A DNA stretch of 64,000 nucleotides from positions 37,951-101,950 of the forward strand of contig JAFZRF010000008.1 of assembly GCA_017620025.1 (NCBI GenBank), read 5' to 3'. How positions within the stretch are numbered: position 1 is the stretch's first letter; the number at the start of each line of letters is the position of its first letter. Of the stretch, positions 35,201 through 44,200 are shown one piece after another. The position numbers were made by a program, and so were the translations under genes. The notes beneath the pieces are model-generated. The model saw nothing but the letters and a program-made list of their open reading frames with translations. It ran no database searches and was not told the DNA's origin. The DNA is from Ruminococcus sp. Its GTDB lineage: Bacteria; Bacillota; Clostridia; Oscillospirales; Ruminococcaceae.

Positions 35201-35840
35201 CCTTGATGTCATCAAGTGTCTTGAACTTTTCATCTGTCACCTTGCGGTACTCATACACGCCTTCCTTGAATGCTGCCTTGTCATCGGAAGGCAGAGCACC
35301 TGCAAGTATACCGTCTATTCTGGCGTAGTTGTTCATTCTCTCAATAGCGAGCTGCTCTGTTCCGTCATCCCATGCCGTATCTTTTACAATGCGGGACATA
35401 TCGCCGTTTCCGCCGGTGATAACATCCGCATTCATCTTATGAAAGTATCCGCCGAATATCTCCTTGGTTCCGGCTTTGAAGCTCACCAGGGGAAGACGTG
35501 TGCCGTCAATGTACTCCTCCTCACTTACTGTGATCTTGCCGGATGTCGCTGTGCCGTTGGTGTCACTGTAAACGAAAGTGCCGTCTTCCTTGACGTCTAT
35601 AACACCCATATATTCTGCACATAAATCTACAGTATACTTGTCCTTTGCCTCTTCTAATCTCCATCTGCCTGCAAGCTCCTTCACATCAACAGTTGAAGAC
35701 TGCGCCGCATCGGCTGTAACGGCGGATGCCGCATCGTAAGCATTTAATCCGACTGCTTCTGCGCTGTTTGCTGAAACTGATGCCGGGATCATCGAGAGTA
35801 CCATACTGAAAGCTGCAAGATAAGAAACCATTTTTTTCAT
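32208..35840 (-). CDS. Secreted duplicated-domain protein with SH3b domains and class-A dockerin
   Basis: 1210-residue secreted protein. After a signal peptide (MKKMVSYLAAFSMVLSMIPA) the same unit of roughly 485 residues occurs twice: a lipocalin-like start (KELAGRWRxEEAKDKY), two domains that may resemble IseA-type endopeptidase inhibitors (LYxxDxGRGSIDVDTKQG, HSRAVFTAxGDDWKISSF), and a bacterial SH3 domain (GDLNLRKEPNTTSKII; GWYKVLYDGFVGYV). Ala/Thr/Pro linkers follow each copy, and a dockerin ends the protein (GDVNGDKVVDSSDAS; DINGDGLVDSADAS). SH3b domains commonly bind peptidoglycan, so it may link the cell wall and the cellulosome; this is inference. ATG at 35840 has the best spacing to CGGAGG. 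Confidence 0.8.
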   Translation of the reverse strand: MKKMVSYLAAFSMVLSMIPASVSANSAEAVGLNAYDAASAVTADAAQSSTVDVKELAGRWRLEEAKDKYTVDLCAEYMGVIDVKEDGTFVYSDTNGTATSGKITVSEEEYIDGTRLPLVSFKAGTKEIFGGYFHKMNADVITGGNGDMSRIVKDTAWDDGTEQLAIERMNNYARIDGILAGALPSDDKAAFKEGVYEYRKVTDEKFKTLDDIKAFINANTTGDLSKQLVEISETIYMEKDGVLYVHDGGRGSIDVDTKQGVIVTDKTDKSFTATTVQINPITGQGHSRAVFTAEGDDWKISSFDCDFYSLNRSAEDYKLCAESRISALNYLLKDIEASAAGDAKDKIKVNGVEFVKAQDQNTTPDILKKTAKSCTTGALRDGIIKDIEARIIEKDGVVYRSTEMGQAHPDFILDSGAKIISMNPDGFKASTVDASDKDGYGIFEFENDGDKFLIKSYTLSAFDQERLFGGYVDVESGDLNLRKEPNTTSKIITVIPKGTQLDIYESGTAGWYKVLYDGFVGYVSTDYIKKIPDSDIPAATTTVAPATTAAPATTTAAAPVTSTAAPATTAPAATTANPAPAVDAKELAGRWRFEEAKDKYSVDLCAEYMGVIDVKEDGTFVYTDSKGTETSGKITVSEEEYIDGTRLPLVLFKSGAIDVFGGYYHKMNADVITGGNGDMSRIVKDTAWDDGTEQLAIEKMNNYTKIDNILAGALASSNTDSIKEGDYTYFKVIDKNYKSLSDIKAFINANTTGDLNKQFIDRCGDIFVEKDGVLYERDLGRGSIDVDTKQGVIITDKTDKSFTATTVQINPLTGQGHSRAVFTADGDDWKISSFESDFYSVNRSSEDYKLCAESRITALNYLLKDIESAATGDSKDRIKVNGVEFVNVQNQSTSPDILKEVAKNCTTGALRESIIKDIEARIIEKDGVVYRSTEMGQAHPDFILDSGAKVISMNPDGFKASTVDASDKDGYGIFEFENDGDKFLISSYTLSAFDEERLFGGYVAVESGDLNLRKEPNTTSKIIAGIPKGTQLDIYESGTAGWYKVLYDGFVGYVSTDYIKKIPDSDIPVTTTAAPVTTTAAPATTTTAAPATTTAAAPVTSTAAPATSTAAPATTAPVPVTTEPAGKTLPENIGDVNGDKVVDSSDASEVLLIYANVSTGGGDVTEAQKAAADINGDGLVDSADASLILEYYAYVSTGGTDKADVYFNKK
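32638..35690. repeat. 1593-bp tandem duplication inside one gene
   Basis: Matching landmarks are offset by exactly 1593 bases: the GGGATATCGC block at 32638 and 34231, and the AGCTCCT block at 34081 and 35674. The copies (about 34231-35690 and 32638-34097) are highly similar with scattered substitutions, indicating a fairly recent in-frame duplication of 531 codons including the linker. Confidence 0.85.
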
Positions 35841-35918
35841 AATCATAACCTCCGTTTTCTTGATAGTAAGTGTATCTGATATAATCTTCAGAACAACTTC
35901 TGTATCGATTACAGTTAT

Positions 35919-35949
35919 ATTATAGCACGTATTTTTTTGCCGTGGTCAA
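35919..35949 (-). promoter_or_regulatory. Promoter of the SH3b-dockerin gene
   Basis: TTGACC (35949-35944), 19-base spacer, TATAAT (35924-35919) with an extended -10 TGC on the minus strand. The long spacer may be offset by the extended -10. Confidence 0.65.
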
Positions 35950-35950
35950 T

Positions 35951-35968
35951 AATTACAAATTTGTAATT
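35951..35968. promoter_or_regulatory. 18-base perfect palindrome next to a -35 box (candidate operator)
   Basis: AATTACAAATTTGTAATT is a perfect palindrome one base upstream of the -35 box of the SH3b-dockerin promoter. Its core TACA-N4-TGTA is the kind of site bound by winged-helix repressors. No such regulator is seen nearby. Confidence 0.4.
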
Positions 35969-35981
35969 GCAGGTGTCCGTT

Positions 35982-36998
35982 TTATTGATTTCCGCTGTTT
36001 TTGAAATACTCATCCGGCGTATCCGTTCCTCCTGTTGACACATAAGCATAGTATTCAAGTATCAGCGAGGCATCTGCGGAATCCACAAGGCCGTCACCGT
36101 TGATATCCGCAGCATCCTTTATATCTGCCGGAACATCATCTCCTCCGGTCGATGCACCGGCGTAGATAAGCAGCACCTCGGAGGCATCTGCGGAATCCAC
36201 GACACCGTCGCCGTTGACATCTCCGGTATATACCTCCGGCTTCTTCTCGCCATTGATCCTGATGAATCCGCTGTATATGCCCTTGGTGAATACGTAGGTC
36301 ATCTGTAACCTGCCTGCGTCATCCTGCTGTGAACCGATGAATGTATCGGCCGCCACATTATCTGCCACGTATGAAAGACCGAAGGGATAGACATCACCCG
36401 GCTCGGCGTTTTCAGGCACGAGAAAATCAACGGTAAATATACTTCCGGCATCCAGCATTATATCATCCGGTGAATACGCATAGAATACCAGCTGTCCCTC
36501 TTCAGCCATTGCAGAACCTGTTGTGAATTCCTTCAGCGCCTTGCCTTTTGTCAGTACCTCACCGGCTGAGTTTTCCACGACCGTCAGGCGGGTATCGTAG
36601 AAAAAGTGGAACTTGATATGGCTGACCGGTTCTGTTGCACCCGTCAGGCTGAAATATACACGCTGTACCTTTCCCCGGGAATCTTCCGGTTCAAGTCCGA
36701 TCTTGTCGAAATACAGCATTATGCCGCCTTTATAGTCACCGGGTCTTATGGTCGGCGAATTCCATTCCCTTGGCTGTATCCATTTTCTTCCGTCATAGGG
36801 GACCTCCCTGTCATCCTGATAGTTATAGGGGTTTTCCGGTTTCACTTCAGGATCTTCGGCGGTCTGTCCGCCTGCCGTGACTGCCGCCGGCAGCGCTGCC
36901 GATCCTGCTTCTGTGATACAGCCTGAGTGATATGCCGACAATATGAATGCTGCGCTTGTTATCACCGGTATTAAGCGAGCCGGTATCCTTTTTTTCAT
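35982..36998 (-). CDS. Putative adaptor scaffoldin: single cohesin plus class-A dockerin
   Basis: 338-residue secreted protein. The N-terminus (MKKRIPARLIPVITSAAFIL) is a signal peptide, possibly a lipoprotein type (Cys in HSGC). Residues of about 105-260 look like a cohesin: VYFSLTGATEPVSHIKFHFF then YDTRLTVVE, a central AGSIFTVDFLVPENAEPGD, and a last strand GFIRIN. The end is a complete dockerin (GDVNGDGVVDSADAS; DINGDGLVDSADAS). A single cohesin followed by a dockerin is the layout of ScaC-type adaptor scaffoldins of Ruminococcus flavefaciens. It could change which dockerins a scaffold binds. AGGAGG lies 6 bases before the ATG. The cohesin call is by pattern only; a carbohydrate-binding beta-sandwich is the main alternative. 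Confidence 0.65.
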   Translation of the reverse strand: MKKRIPARLIPVITSAAFILSAYHSGCITEAGSAALPAAVTAGGQTAEDPEVKPENPYNYQDDREVPYDGRKWIQPREWNSPTIRPGDYKGGIMLYFDKIGLEPEDSRGKVQRVYFSLTGATEPVSHIKFHFFYDTRLTVVENSAGEVLTKGKALKEFTTGSAMAEEGQLVFYAYSPDDIMLDAGSIFTVDFLVPENAEPGDVYPFGLSYVADNVAADTFIGSQQDDAGRLQMTYVFTKGIYSGFIRINGEKKPEVYTGDVNGDGVVDSADASEVLLIYAGASTGGDDVPADIKDAADINGDGLVDSADASLILEYYAYVSTGGTDTPDEYFKNSGNQ

Positions 36999-37094
36999 AT
37001 AGGACCTCCTGTGGGGGTGCGCAGCAGTATCCGGCCGACTCCAAGATCATGTGCCTTTCCTGATATGCAGCTGCTTTCACGTTTTATATCACCT

Positions 37095-37123
37095 ATTATA
37101 GCACATCACTTATAAGATGTAAA
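37095..37123 (-). promoter_or_regulatory. Promoter of the cohesin-dockerin gene
   Basis: TTTACA (37123-37118), 17-base spacer, TATAAT (37100-37095) with extended -10 TGC on the minus strand, about 100 bases upstream of the start. Confidence 0.75.
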
Positions 37124-37178
37124 TATAAAGGAAGTGCCGGAGAGCATAGCGCCGCATTACATGATATCAGAATAAAAA

Positions 37179-37212
37179 GCCGCCCATACGGATAAACATC
37201 CGCATGGACGGT
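37179..37212 (-). terminator. Terminator after the NPCBM-repeat gene
   Basis: Imperfect 14-base-pair hairpin around a TTTA/AAAC loop, followed on the minus strand by GGCTTTTTATT, about 15 bases after the stop at 37228. Confidence 0.75.
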
Positions 37213-37227
37213 CTTCCTGTATAATGT

Positions 37228-40200
37228 TTACTTCTCGTCCTTGAAGTATACGTCCGATGTATCCGTTCCGCCTGTGGAAACGTAAGCGTAGTATTCAAGT
37301 ATCAGTGAAGCATCGCTTGAGTCAACAAGTCCGTCACCGTTGATATCGGCTACAGCCTTGACATCAGCTGAAACGTCATCTCCGCCGGTAGATACCTGAG
37401 CGTAGATCATCAGTGCCTCAGAAGCATCAGAGGAATCAACATTGCCATCCTTGTTGATATCTCCTACAGCCGTTGTCTGAGTCTCGCTGCTGCCGCCGGC
37501 TGCTGTCGTAGTTACCTCCGGCTCTTCCACAGCTGCTGTTGTTGTTGCTGCTGCCTTTGTCGTTGTATCAGCAGCCTTCTCTGTGGTTGCTGCCTGCTTG
37601 GTTGTTGTATCCGCAGCCTTCTCTGTTGTTGCTGCCTGCTTTGTTGTTGTGTCTGCTGCCTTCTCTGTGGTTGCTGCCTGCTTGGTTGTTGTGTCGGCTG
37701 CCTTCTCTGTAGTTGCTGCCTGCTTTGTTGTTGTGTCTGCTGCCTTCTCTGTGGTTGCAGCCTGCTTGGTTGTTGTGTCGGCAGCCTTCTCTGTTGTTGC
37801 TGCCTGCTTTGTTGTTGTGTCTGCTGCCTTCTCTGTTGTTGCTGCCTGCTTGGTTGTTGTGTCAGCAGCCTTCTCTGTAGTTACGGCCTGCTTTGTTGTG
37901 TCAGCAGCCTTCTCTGTGGTCGCAGCCTGCTTTGTCGTTGTGTCTGCAGCCTTCTCTGTAGTTGCGGCCTGTTTGGTTGTTGTATCTGCTGCCTTCTCTG
38001 TTGTTGCAGCCTTTTCAGTAGTTGTTTCTGCCGGCTTATCAGCCTCAGTTGTTGTTTCGACGGTCTTATCGGCAGCTGTTGTTGTAACCTCAGGCTTAAC
38101 AGCAGCTGTTGTAACTTCGGGTTCTGCTATTTCCTTTGGAGTGATGGAGATATCGTACATTGCATAATCCTTGTTCTCATAGTAATTGCCGTCTATGCGG
38201 AATCTTACAGCTGAGATATCGGAAACATCAAGTGAATAATCGATAGGATCATTATCTGCTTTCAGTGTGATCTCATCGACCACCTTGTTGTCTGCTACTA
38301 CGTAGAATACTGAATCACCGGTGTTCTTTCCTTCCATATAGTCTAACTTGAAGGATATATTTTCCAGGTTCTCGGTATTGTACTTAACATAGGCATATCT
38401 GTTTCTGGTGTTAAGTACAATGCCCTCTTTGTATGTCTCGCCGCCGACGTCAAAGGTCTTTGTCTTCTCTGTACCGTCATATATGGTGACATTTGAAGTA
38501 TCAAACTTGTCAGCGATCCATTCCGGTGTGCTTGTGTATACCGGTATAACGCAGGGCTTTACTGTTGCAACAGAATTCATCGATATATCACCGATACCGT
38601 ATGCGTAATTTCCATAGTATTTTAAGTCTACGTATATACGTAAAAGGTCTGTGTCTGAAACATCAATTGTATAGTCTCTAAGGGGCATATTCCATTTCAG
38701 CTCTACCTCATCCACGACTTTGTTGTCACAGACGATAGACATCGTTGCATCCTCAAGATCGGTATTATCAACGTGTCCGACAGTGAAGGATATACTGTCA
38801 ACATTTTCCACATTGAACTGTTCATAAGCGTATCTGTTATTTCCGCTGAATACGATACCCTGATAATATGTTCTTCCGCTCATATTAAATGAATCGGTCT
38901 TTGATGCGCCGTTGTATGCGGTAGCTCTGCTTGCGTTGAAACCAGCCTTGAACATTTTTTCCGGTGTACTGTATTCCGGTACTACACATTCCTTCTTCAC
39001 CGGATTTCCGTCAACAGAGAAATCTCCGAGACCATAGGCGCTTTCACAGTAATATCCACTGTCGAAGTAGAACCGCACCATTGAAGCATCTGATACATCA
39101 AGTGTGTATTCCTTGAGATTCATGGTAGAGGAAAGTTCTATCTCGTCCTCTCCTTTGCCGTCAAGGAAGATCGTAAAGGTCGCACCATACAGCTCTGTTC
39201 CGTCGATATGTCCTATCGTGAAACCGAGAGTATCAACATTCTCAACATTGAACTGTGCATAAGTATATCTGCTGCTTCCGTTGAAAACAAGTCCCTGATA
39301 ATAGGTCCTGCCGTTCATGTTGAAGGATTTTGCGTTTGATGAACCGTCATATGTTGTGACCTGCAGCTCGTTGAATCCGGCTTTCAGGAACTTCTCCGGA
39401 TTAGCATACTCGGGTACAGTCTCTGTTTTCTTTACGGGCTTTCCGTCAATTGAGAAATTCGCCAGAGCATAGGAGTTGTCACGGTAAGCATCAAAATCGA
39501 TATAGAAGCGTACAACAGAAGCATCGGATACATCGAGAGAGTATTCCTGAGGATTCCTTACAGAGGAAAGCTCTATCTCGTCCTCGCCCTCGCCGTCAAG
39601 AGTGATCTTGAGAGTTGCGCCGTACAATTCTGTACCGTCTACATGACCGATAGTGAAATCCAGAGAATCAACATTCTCAACATTTAACTGTGCATAGGTA
39701 TATCTGCTGTTTCCGTTGAGTACAAGTCCCTGATAGTAGGTGCTTCCGTTCATATTGAACGATCTTGTAGTTGCAACGCCGTCATAGACAGTTGTGCCGT
39801 TTGTATTGAATGCAGATTTCAGGCACATCTCCGGATTCTCGTATGAAGGTGTCTCATACGTCTTGCTGACGGGCTTTCCGTCAACGGAGAAATCAGCTAA
39901 AGCATAGGAGTTGTCACGGTAAGCATCAAAATCGATATAGAAGCGTACAACAGAGGCATCTGATACGTCAAGCGAGTATTCCTGCAGGTTCATCAGTGAA
40001 GAAAGCTCGATGATATCCTGCTCCTTGCCGTCAAGATAGATCGTTAGGCTCGTAGCGTACAGACTTGTTCCGTCAACATGGCCAATAGTGAAATCAAGGG
40101 AATCAACGTTCTCAACATTGAACTGTGCATAGGAGTATCTGTCACTTCCGTTCAGTACAAGTCCCTGATGATAGGTCCTGCCGTTCATATTGAAGACAGA

Positions 40201-40833
40201 AGTGTCTACTGTGCCGTCATAGGCCGTAACCTTCCTTTTGTTGTAGCCGGACTCGAGAAATGCCTCCGAGCTGTCGTATGACGGTGTCTCGCTGGAAAAT
40301 GCCGGAGCAGCACTGTCTACAGTGAAATCTGCCAGAGCATAGGAAGCATCATGGTAGCCGTCGAAATCGAAATAGAAACGTACAGAAGAAGCAGACGATA
40401 CATCAAGAGTATACTCCTCCGTATTCATTAAAGAAGAAAGCTCGATAACGTCCTTTTCCACGTCGTCAAGGGATATCGTAAGGGTTGCAGTGTATAGCTG
40501 TGTGTCATCCACATGACCGATATCGAATGTCAGTGAATCGATATTCTCGGTATTGAACGATGCGTATGCATAGCGGTTCTCACCTGAGAACTCAATGCCC
40601 TGATAATAGGTGTTTCCGTTGATTTTGAAGCTGTCTGTTGAATTTGTGCTGTATACCTTCACACCCTTGGTATCATAGCCGTTTGAAATGAACTCTTCGG
40701 CAGCTCCGGCAGCTACTGCTGTTATCGGGATAACAGTGTCATGCAGGATACCGAGCCCCTGCACGCTCATAGAGCTGCTCATGACGGAGAATGCGCCGGA
40801 AAAAGCTATCAGCCTTTTCATGATTTTCTTCAT
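37228..40833 (-). CDS. Secreted protein with six NPCBM-like repeats, Thr/Lys repeat linker and class-A dockerin
   Basis: 1201-residue secreted protein. A signal peptide (MKKIMKRLIAFSGAFSVM) is followed by six copies of a domain of about 140 residues, each with GRTYYQGLVFNGxxRYTYAQ, FTIGHVDGTELY, LDGKxxDEIELSS and YSLDVSDASVVRFYIDFD. The pattern matches NPCBM-type carbohydrate-binding domains. Next is a low-complexity region of about ten 14-residue units (KAADTTTKQAATTE), probably an extended, perhaps glycosylated, spacer. A dockerin ends the protein (GDINKDGNVDSSDAS; DINGDGLVDSSDAS). No catalytic domain is present, so it is probably a multivalent glycan-binding component. ATG at 40833 is used with GGGAGG 8 bases upstream. 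Confidence 0.8.
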   Translation of the reverse strand: MKKIMKRLIAFSGAFSVMSSSMSVQGLGILHDTVIPITAVAAGAAEEFISNGYDTKGVKVYSTNSTDSFKINGNTYYQGIEFSGENRYAYASFNTENIDSLTFDIGHVDDTQLYTATLTISLDDVEKDVIELSSLMNTEEYTLDVSSASSVRFYFDFDGYHDASYALADFTVDSAAPAFSSETPSYDSSEAFLESGYNKRKVTAYDGTVDTSVFNMNGRTYHQGLVLNGSDRYSYAQFNVENVDSLDFTIGHVDGTSLYATSLTIYLDGKEQDIIELSSLMNLQEYSLDVSDASVVRFYIDFDAYRDNSYALADFSVDGKPVSKTYETPSYENPEMCLKSAFNTNGTTVYDGVATTRSFNMNGSTYYQGLVLNGNSRYTYAQLNVENVDSLDFTIGHVDGTELYGATLKITLDGEGEDEIELSSVRNPQEYSLDVSDASVVRFYIDFDAYRDNSYALANFSIDGKPVKKTETVPEYANPEKFLKAGFNELQVTTYDGSSNAKSFNMNGRTYYQGLVFNGSSRYTYAQFNVENVDTLGFTIGHIDGTELYGATFTIFLDGKGEDEIELSSTMNLKEYTLDVSDASMVRFYFDSGYYCESAYGLGDFSVDGNPVKKECVVPEYSTPEKMFKAGFNASRATAYNGASKTDSFNMSGRTYYQGIVFSGNNRYAYEQFNVENVDSISFTVGHVDNTDLEDATMSIVCDNKVVDEVELKWNMPLRDYTIDVSDTDLLRIYVDLKYYGNYAYGIGDISMNSVATVKPCVIPVYTSTPEWIADKFDTSNVTIYDGTEKTKTFDVGGETYKEGIVLNTRNRYAYVKYNTENLENISFKLDYMEGKNTGDSVFYVVADNKVVDEITLKADNDPIDYSLDVSDISAVRFRIDGNYYENKDYAMYDISITPKEIAEPEVTTAAVKPEVTTTAADKTVETTTEADKPAETTTEKAATTEKAADTTTKQAATTEKAADTTTKQAATTEKAADTTKQAVTTEKAADTTTKQAATTEKAADTTTKQAATTEKAADTTTKQAATTEKAADTTTKQAATTEKAADTTTKQAATTEKAADTTTKQAATTEKAADTTTKQAATTEKAADTTTKAAATTTAAVEEPEVTTTAAGGSSETQTTAVGDINKDGNVDSSDASEALMIYAQVSTGGDDVSADVKAVADINGDGLVDSSDASLILEYYAYVSTGGTDTSDVYFKDEK
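37550..38010. repeat. 42-bp tandem repeats with 84-bp higher-order pattern
   Basis: About ten 42-base units encode KAADTTTKQAATTE; one unit lacks a codon (DTTKQAVTT). On the plus strand the units alternate between CTTGGTTGTT and CTTTGTTGTT versions, so they appear to have expanded as 84-base pairs. Length variation between strains is likely. Confidence 0.85.
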
Positions 40834-40972
40834 AGATCTACCTCCCGGATCTGATAATATTTTCTCTCCCATCCTTCTGCATGATACCGGGCAACCCCTT
40901 TTTCCGCTGCTCACTGCAAAAGTTCTGAAAGACACGTATAATGTATCATAAAGATACAGTTTACCATATGAT

Positions 40973-41001
40973 ATTATAACTGATTACGGAAAGAAATGCA
41001 A
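40973..41001 (-). promoter_or_regulatory. Promoter of the NPCBM-repeat gene
   Basis: TTGCAT (41001-40996), 17-base spacer, TATAAT (40978-40973) on the minus strand, about 140 bases upstream of the start. The remaining part of 40834-41236 holds no convincing gene. Confidence 0.6.
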
Positions 41002-41176
41002 TAGATTCATAAAAAGTTAACATGGTATATACATCAGGTATATTCATTTCATGCAATATGCCTGTGCTATGAGTTATGTAACGGCTCGGAATAAGATATC
41101 TGACGGACTGCATTACTATTTGTAGTATCAGGGCGCTGTTTTCTGACAACTAATTGAAAAACGGCACAACAAACCG

Positions 41177-41202
41177 GAGGGGCTGCCATAAGACAGCCCC
41201 TC
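41177..41202 (-). terminator. Terminator after the large LRR gene
   Basis: Perfect nine-base-pair stem GAGGGGCTG/CAGCCCCTC with a short loop, followed on the minus strand by CGGTTTGTTG. The T tract is interrupted. Confidence 0.6.
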
Positions 41203-41236
41203 TCTTTATGCTATTGATTTATTTCGCCGGTGTGTC

Positions 41237-44200
41237 TCAGAACTCCTCGCCTGCCGCAAGCGCCCTGAAGAATCCTCCTGAATCGAGTTCTCCTCCGGTC
41301 TGCACATAAGCGTAGTACCTGAGTACGCCGGATGCGTCGTTTGAATCCACGAAGCCGTCGAAGTTGATATCGGCCGTCCTGAACTGCTCTCCTGAGAATG
41401 CCGCCTCGCCGCCGGTAGAGGTATTTGCGTACTCCACAAGTATCTCGGATGCGTCGGAAGCATCTACAAGCTCATCGTTATTCACGTCGCCGAGTCTTGT
41501 ATCGTCATCGTCCTCAACAGGCGGTCCCTCGGAGGTGATATCGAGCTTTATCGTCACCGGTTCGAGCGGATTGCCGTTGTAGGTCTTCACGCCGTCGGTT
41601 ATGACGAGAGAAGAACCGGTGAAGTCCTCGCCCTGGGATATCAGCCATACCATGTTGGAGAACGCCGTATCGTTGCTCTCTGACTTTACGTTCTTTATCC
41701 TGCAAGGTATCTTGTCGCCGTTCTTGTCGGTAAGGTAGATGCTGTCCTCCGTTACAGAGCTGTCCTGCAGGAAGGTGGTGAACCTGATCTCAACACGGTT
41801 CGTATAAGGCACTACCTCCGCCGGCTTTGCGGTCGCCTTGCTTATTATCGGGATGAGTATGCCGAGCTGTACAGGAAGTACCGGCAGCCATTCGGATGCT
41901 GCGTCCTCGTAGCCCTCCTTGGATACTCTTACCTGCCATTCGCCCTCGGGTACGTCCCATGCGAACCAGCCGTCATCAAGCGTTACCTGCGGATTTACCT
42001 GATCGTAGTCCTCCGCATTCCAGAGCACGGCATCGCCGTTCCCGTCCTTGTAGTAGATCTCGGCAGTCACTCCTTCTACTGTATTCTCGGGAAGAACTTC
42101 GTATACATATCCGCTCGGATCTACGCCGTAATTTGCCTTGGCTGTATTGCCTATCTTGTTCTGAGGCTTTCTGAATATCTTGCTGTGATTAGCCTTCTCA
42201 CGTTCATTATAGCTTTCATTGATTTCATATGCCGCATAGCTTATTACCGCACCTGCAAGAAAGGCAGGGAATGCAGCGATACCGCCGACAAGCGCCAGTG
42301 CTCCTACACCGACAGTCAGTACTCCCGCTCCGACTGTTGTTGCTACTCTTGCGAAATAGATATTTTCTTCTTCCTGCTTGATTCTCGCGTAGTTATTCCT
42401 GATATAGTCATCCCTGTCCTTCATATATTCCATCTGATCCATCGCCGCACCACGACTGGAAGTATATGCGCAGATATCAGCCGTTCCCGTAATAACGGTT
42501 GCTGCTGCCGAAACACCGAAACCAAGATTCTGTGCAGCCTTGCTCTTTAGACCTTCGCTCAGTATAGCCACACGGGCATTCTCCTTCTGAGACTTCAAAT
42601 GTTCTTTCAGGCTGCTGTCATCCTTGACATTTATCATAGGATTGATGCTTAATGTGTTCTTTGGTGCAGTTTCGGTAGTTTCCTCGACAGGTATCATTAC
42701 CTCCTGATCTGATACTATCTGTACACGGAAAACAGTCTCCTCAGTATTCATGTTTGTGTCAGCGACAAGCATTCCCGAGAGTGAATCGTAAGGCTTTGCG
42801 CTGAGGAAATCGTATGCCGTGGAATAATCTGAAGAAGCATCTTCCGGGATATTCATCTTCTTTGTCATAGCTTCGACAGCTGTTGTGTCAGAAAGCATTA
42901 TTGAAGAATAGATGTGTATATCGCCGTTTTCGTCCTTCATTTTTATGCCTGATGTCAGGAATCCGTATTTTCCGGGATCTGCGGCTATATCTGCTGCGGA
43001 TACGCTGCCGCTTCCGAGGTCAACGCTGTCAAAAACTCCCTGATAGATAGTTATGCCGATCTCATCCATTCCGGGATTGAGTTCACGCAGTTCATCAGAC
43101 AGCTTATGATCAAGGCGTATGAGAGTGGTATCCTTTGTAGCTACATTAGTTGATATCTCGACTCTGCTCAGCAGTTCGTCAACAAGATCAACTTCTGAAC
43201 CCATAGGTTCCGGAAGATCCATATAGTCCAGCTCAGAATCCTCAAAGCTCAGCGATACCTTATCATCCTTCACAGTCCTTACAAGCATATTCTTCTCCTG
43301 CTTCGGCACCTGTACTATGCTCAGATCGCCGGGAACAACGGTATCAAACTTGCCTGTGCCGGACCACTTGCCTGTCTCTTCGTCGTAGTCGAGAGGCAGG
43401 GCTGAAAGGCTTCCGCCTTTCTCGGAGGTCACATACAGCTTTGCGATATTGCTGCTGTCGGATACCTCAACATCGAATTTCAGACCGTATTTCGGGTTGA
43501 TGGTTATATATGGCTTCTTGCCCTTGAGGAATGCATCCGTCATATCGGTCTGTCTGCCGATATGATCAAGCGTTACGTTCACCAGCTCGGGGAGATCCTC
43601 CACGATGTATACAGTCTTCACAGCAGAAGTCGCTTCACCGCATACTGCGTCCACCTTGATCTCTGCCTCTTCGCCCTCGTACTTCACCTGAGCGACATAC
43701 TTTCCGGTGTACTTATTCGACTTTACGGTAACATTGTCCTCCTTGTTGATACGTACCGTGACCTCACTGTCTACCGGCGCATAGCCGCTTACAAAGAAAT
43801 CAGACTTGCCGTCAGTCAGGCAGGCGCTTTCCGGTGCGCTGAGCGATACCTCGCTGCAGTCGATATCGTCTATTATGATATTTCTGCAGTCTGTTCCGTA
43901 TTTGTCATCTGGGTGGATGTATGCCTTAATCCATGACGAAAGGTTTATCTCATCCTTTCCGTTGGAACGCATACTGAAACGGATAGTTCCTTCGGGCTCA
44001 GTCACGTTGAATACCCATTTGCCGTATTCATTCTTAGCCTCTTCGGAGAAGCTCTCCTCAACGAACGCACTCCTGCTGACCGTGTCAACATAGATGTTTG
44101 CCTCGCTGAAAACATCACGGAAGCGGGGATTTATGGAGTAATGTATGCTGTAGTTCGTAAGTGCGCCCTCAGCTGTTGAGTAGGAACTGTTCGTGATGAA

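Noticed and set aside
37550-38010. Regular 42-base repeats considered as a CRISPR array
   Set aside because: Units are contiguous and coding, with no unique spacers.
37583-38167. 194-codon plus-strand frame with hydrophobic VVAACLVVVSAAFS repeats
   Set aside because: It is the reverse complement of the KAADTTTKQAATTE repeat linker; its apparent membrane character is an artefact.
40961-41149. 62-codon minus-strand frame upstream of the NPCBM-repeat gene
   Set aside because: It covers the promoter of that gene and has no ribosome site.
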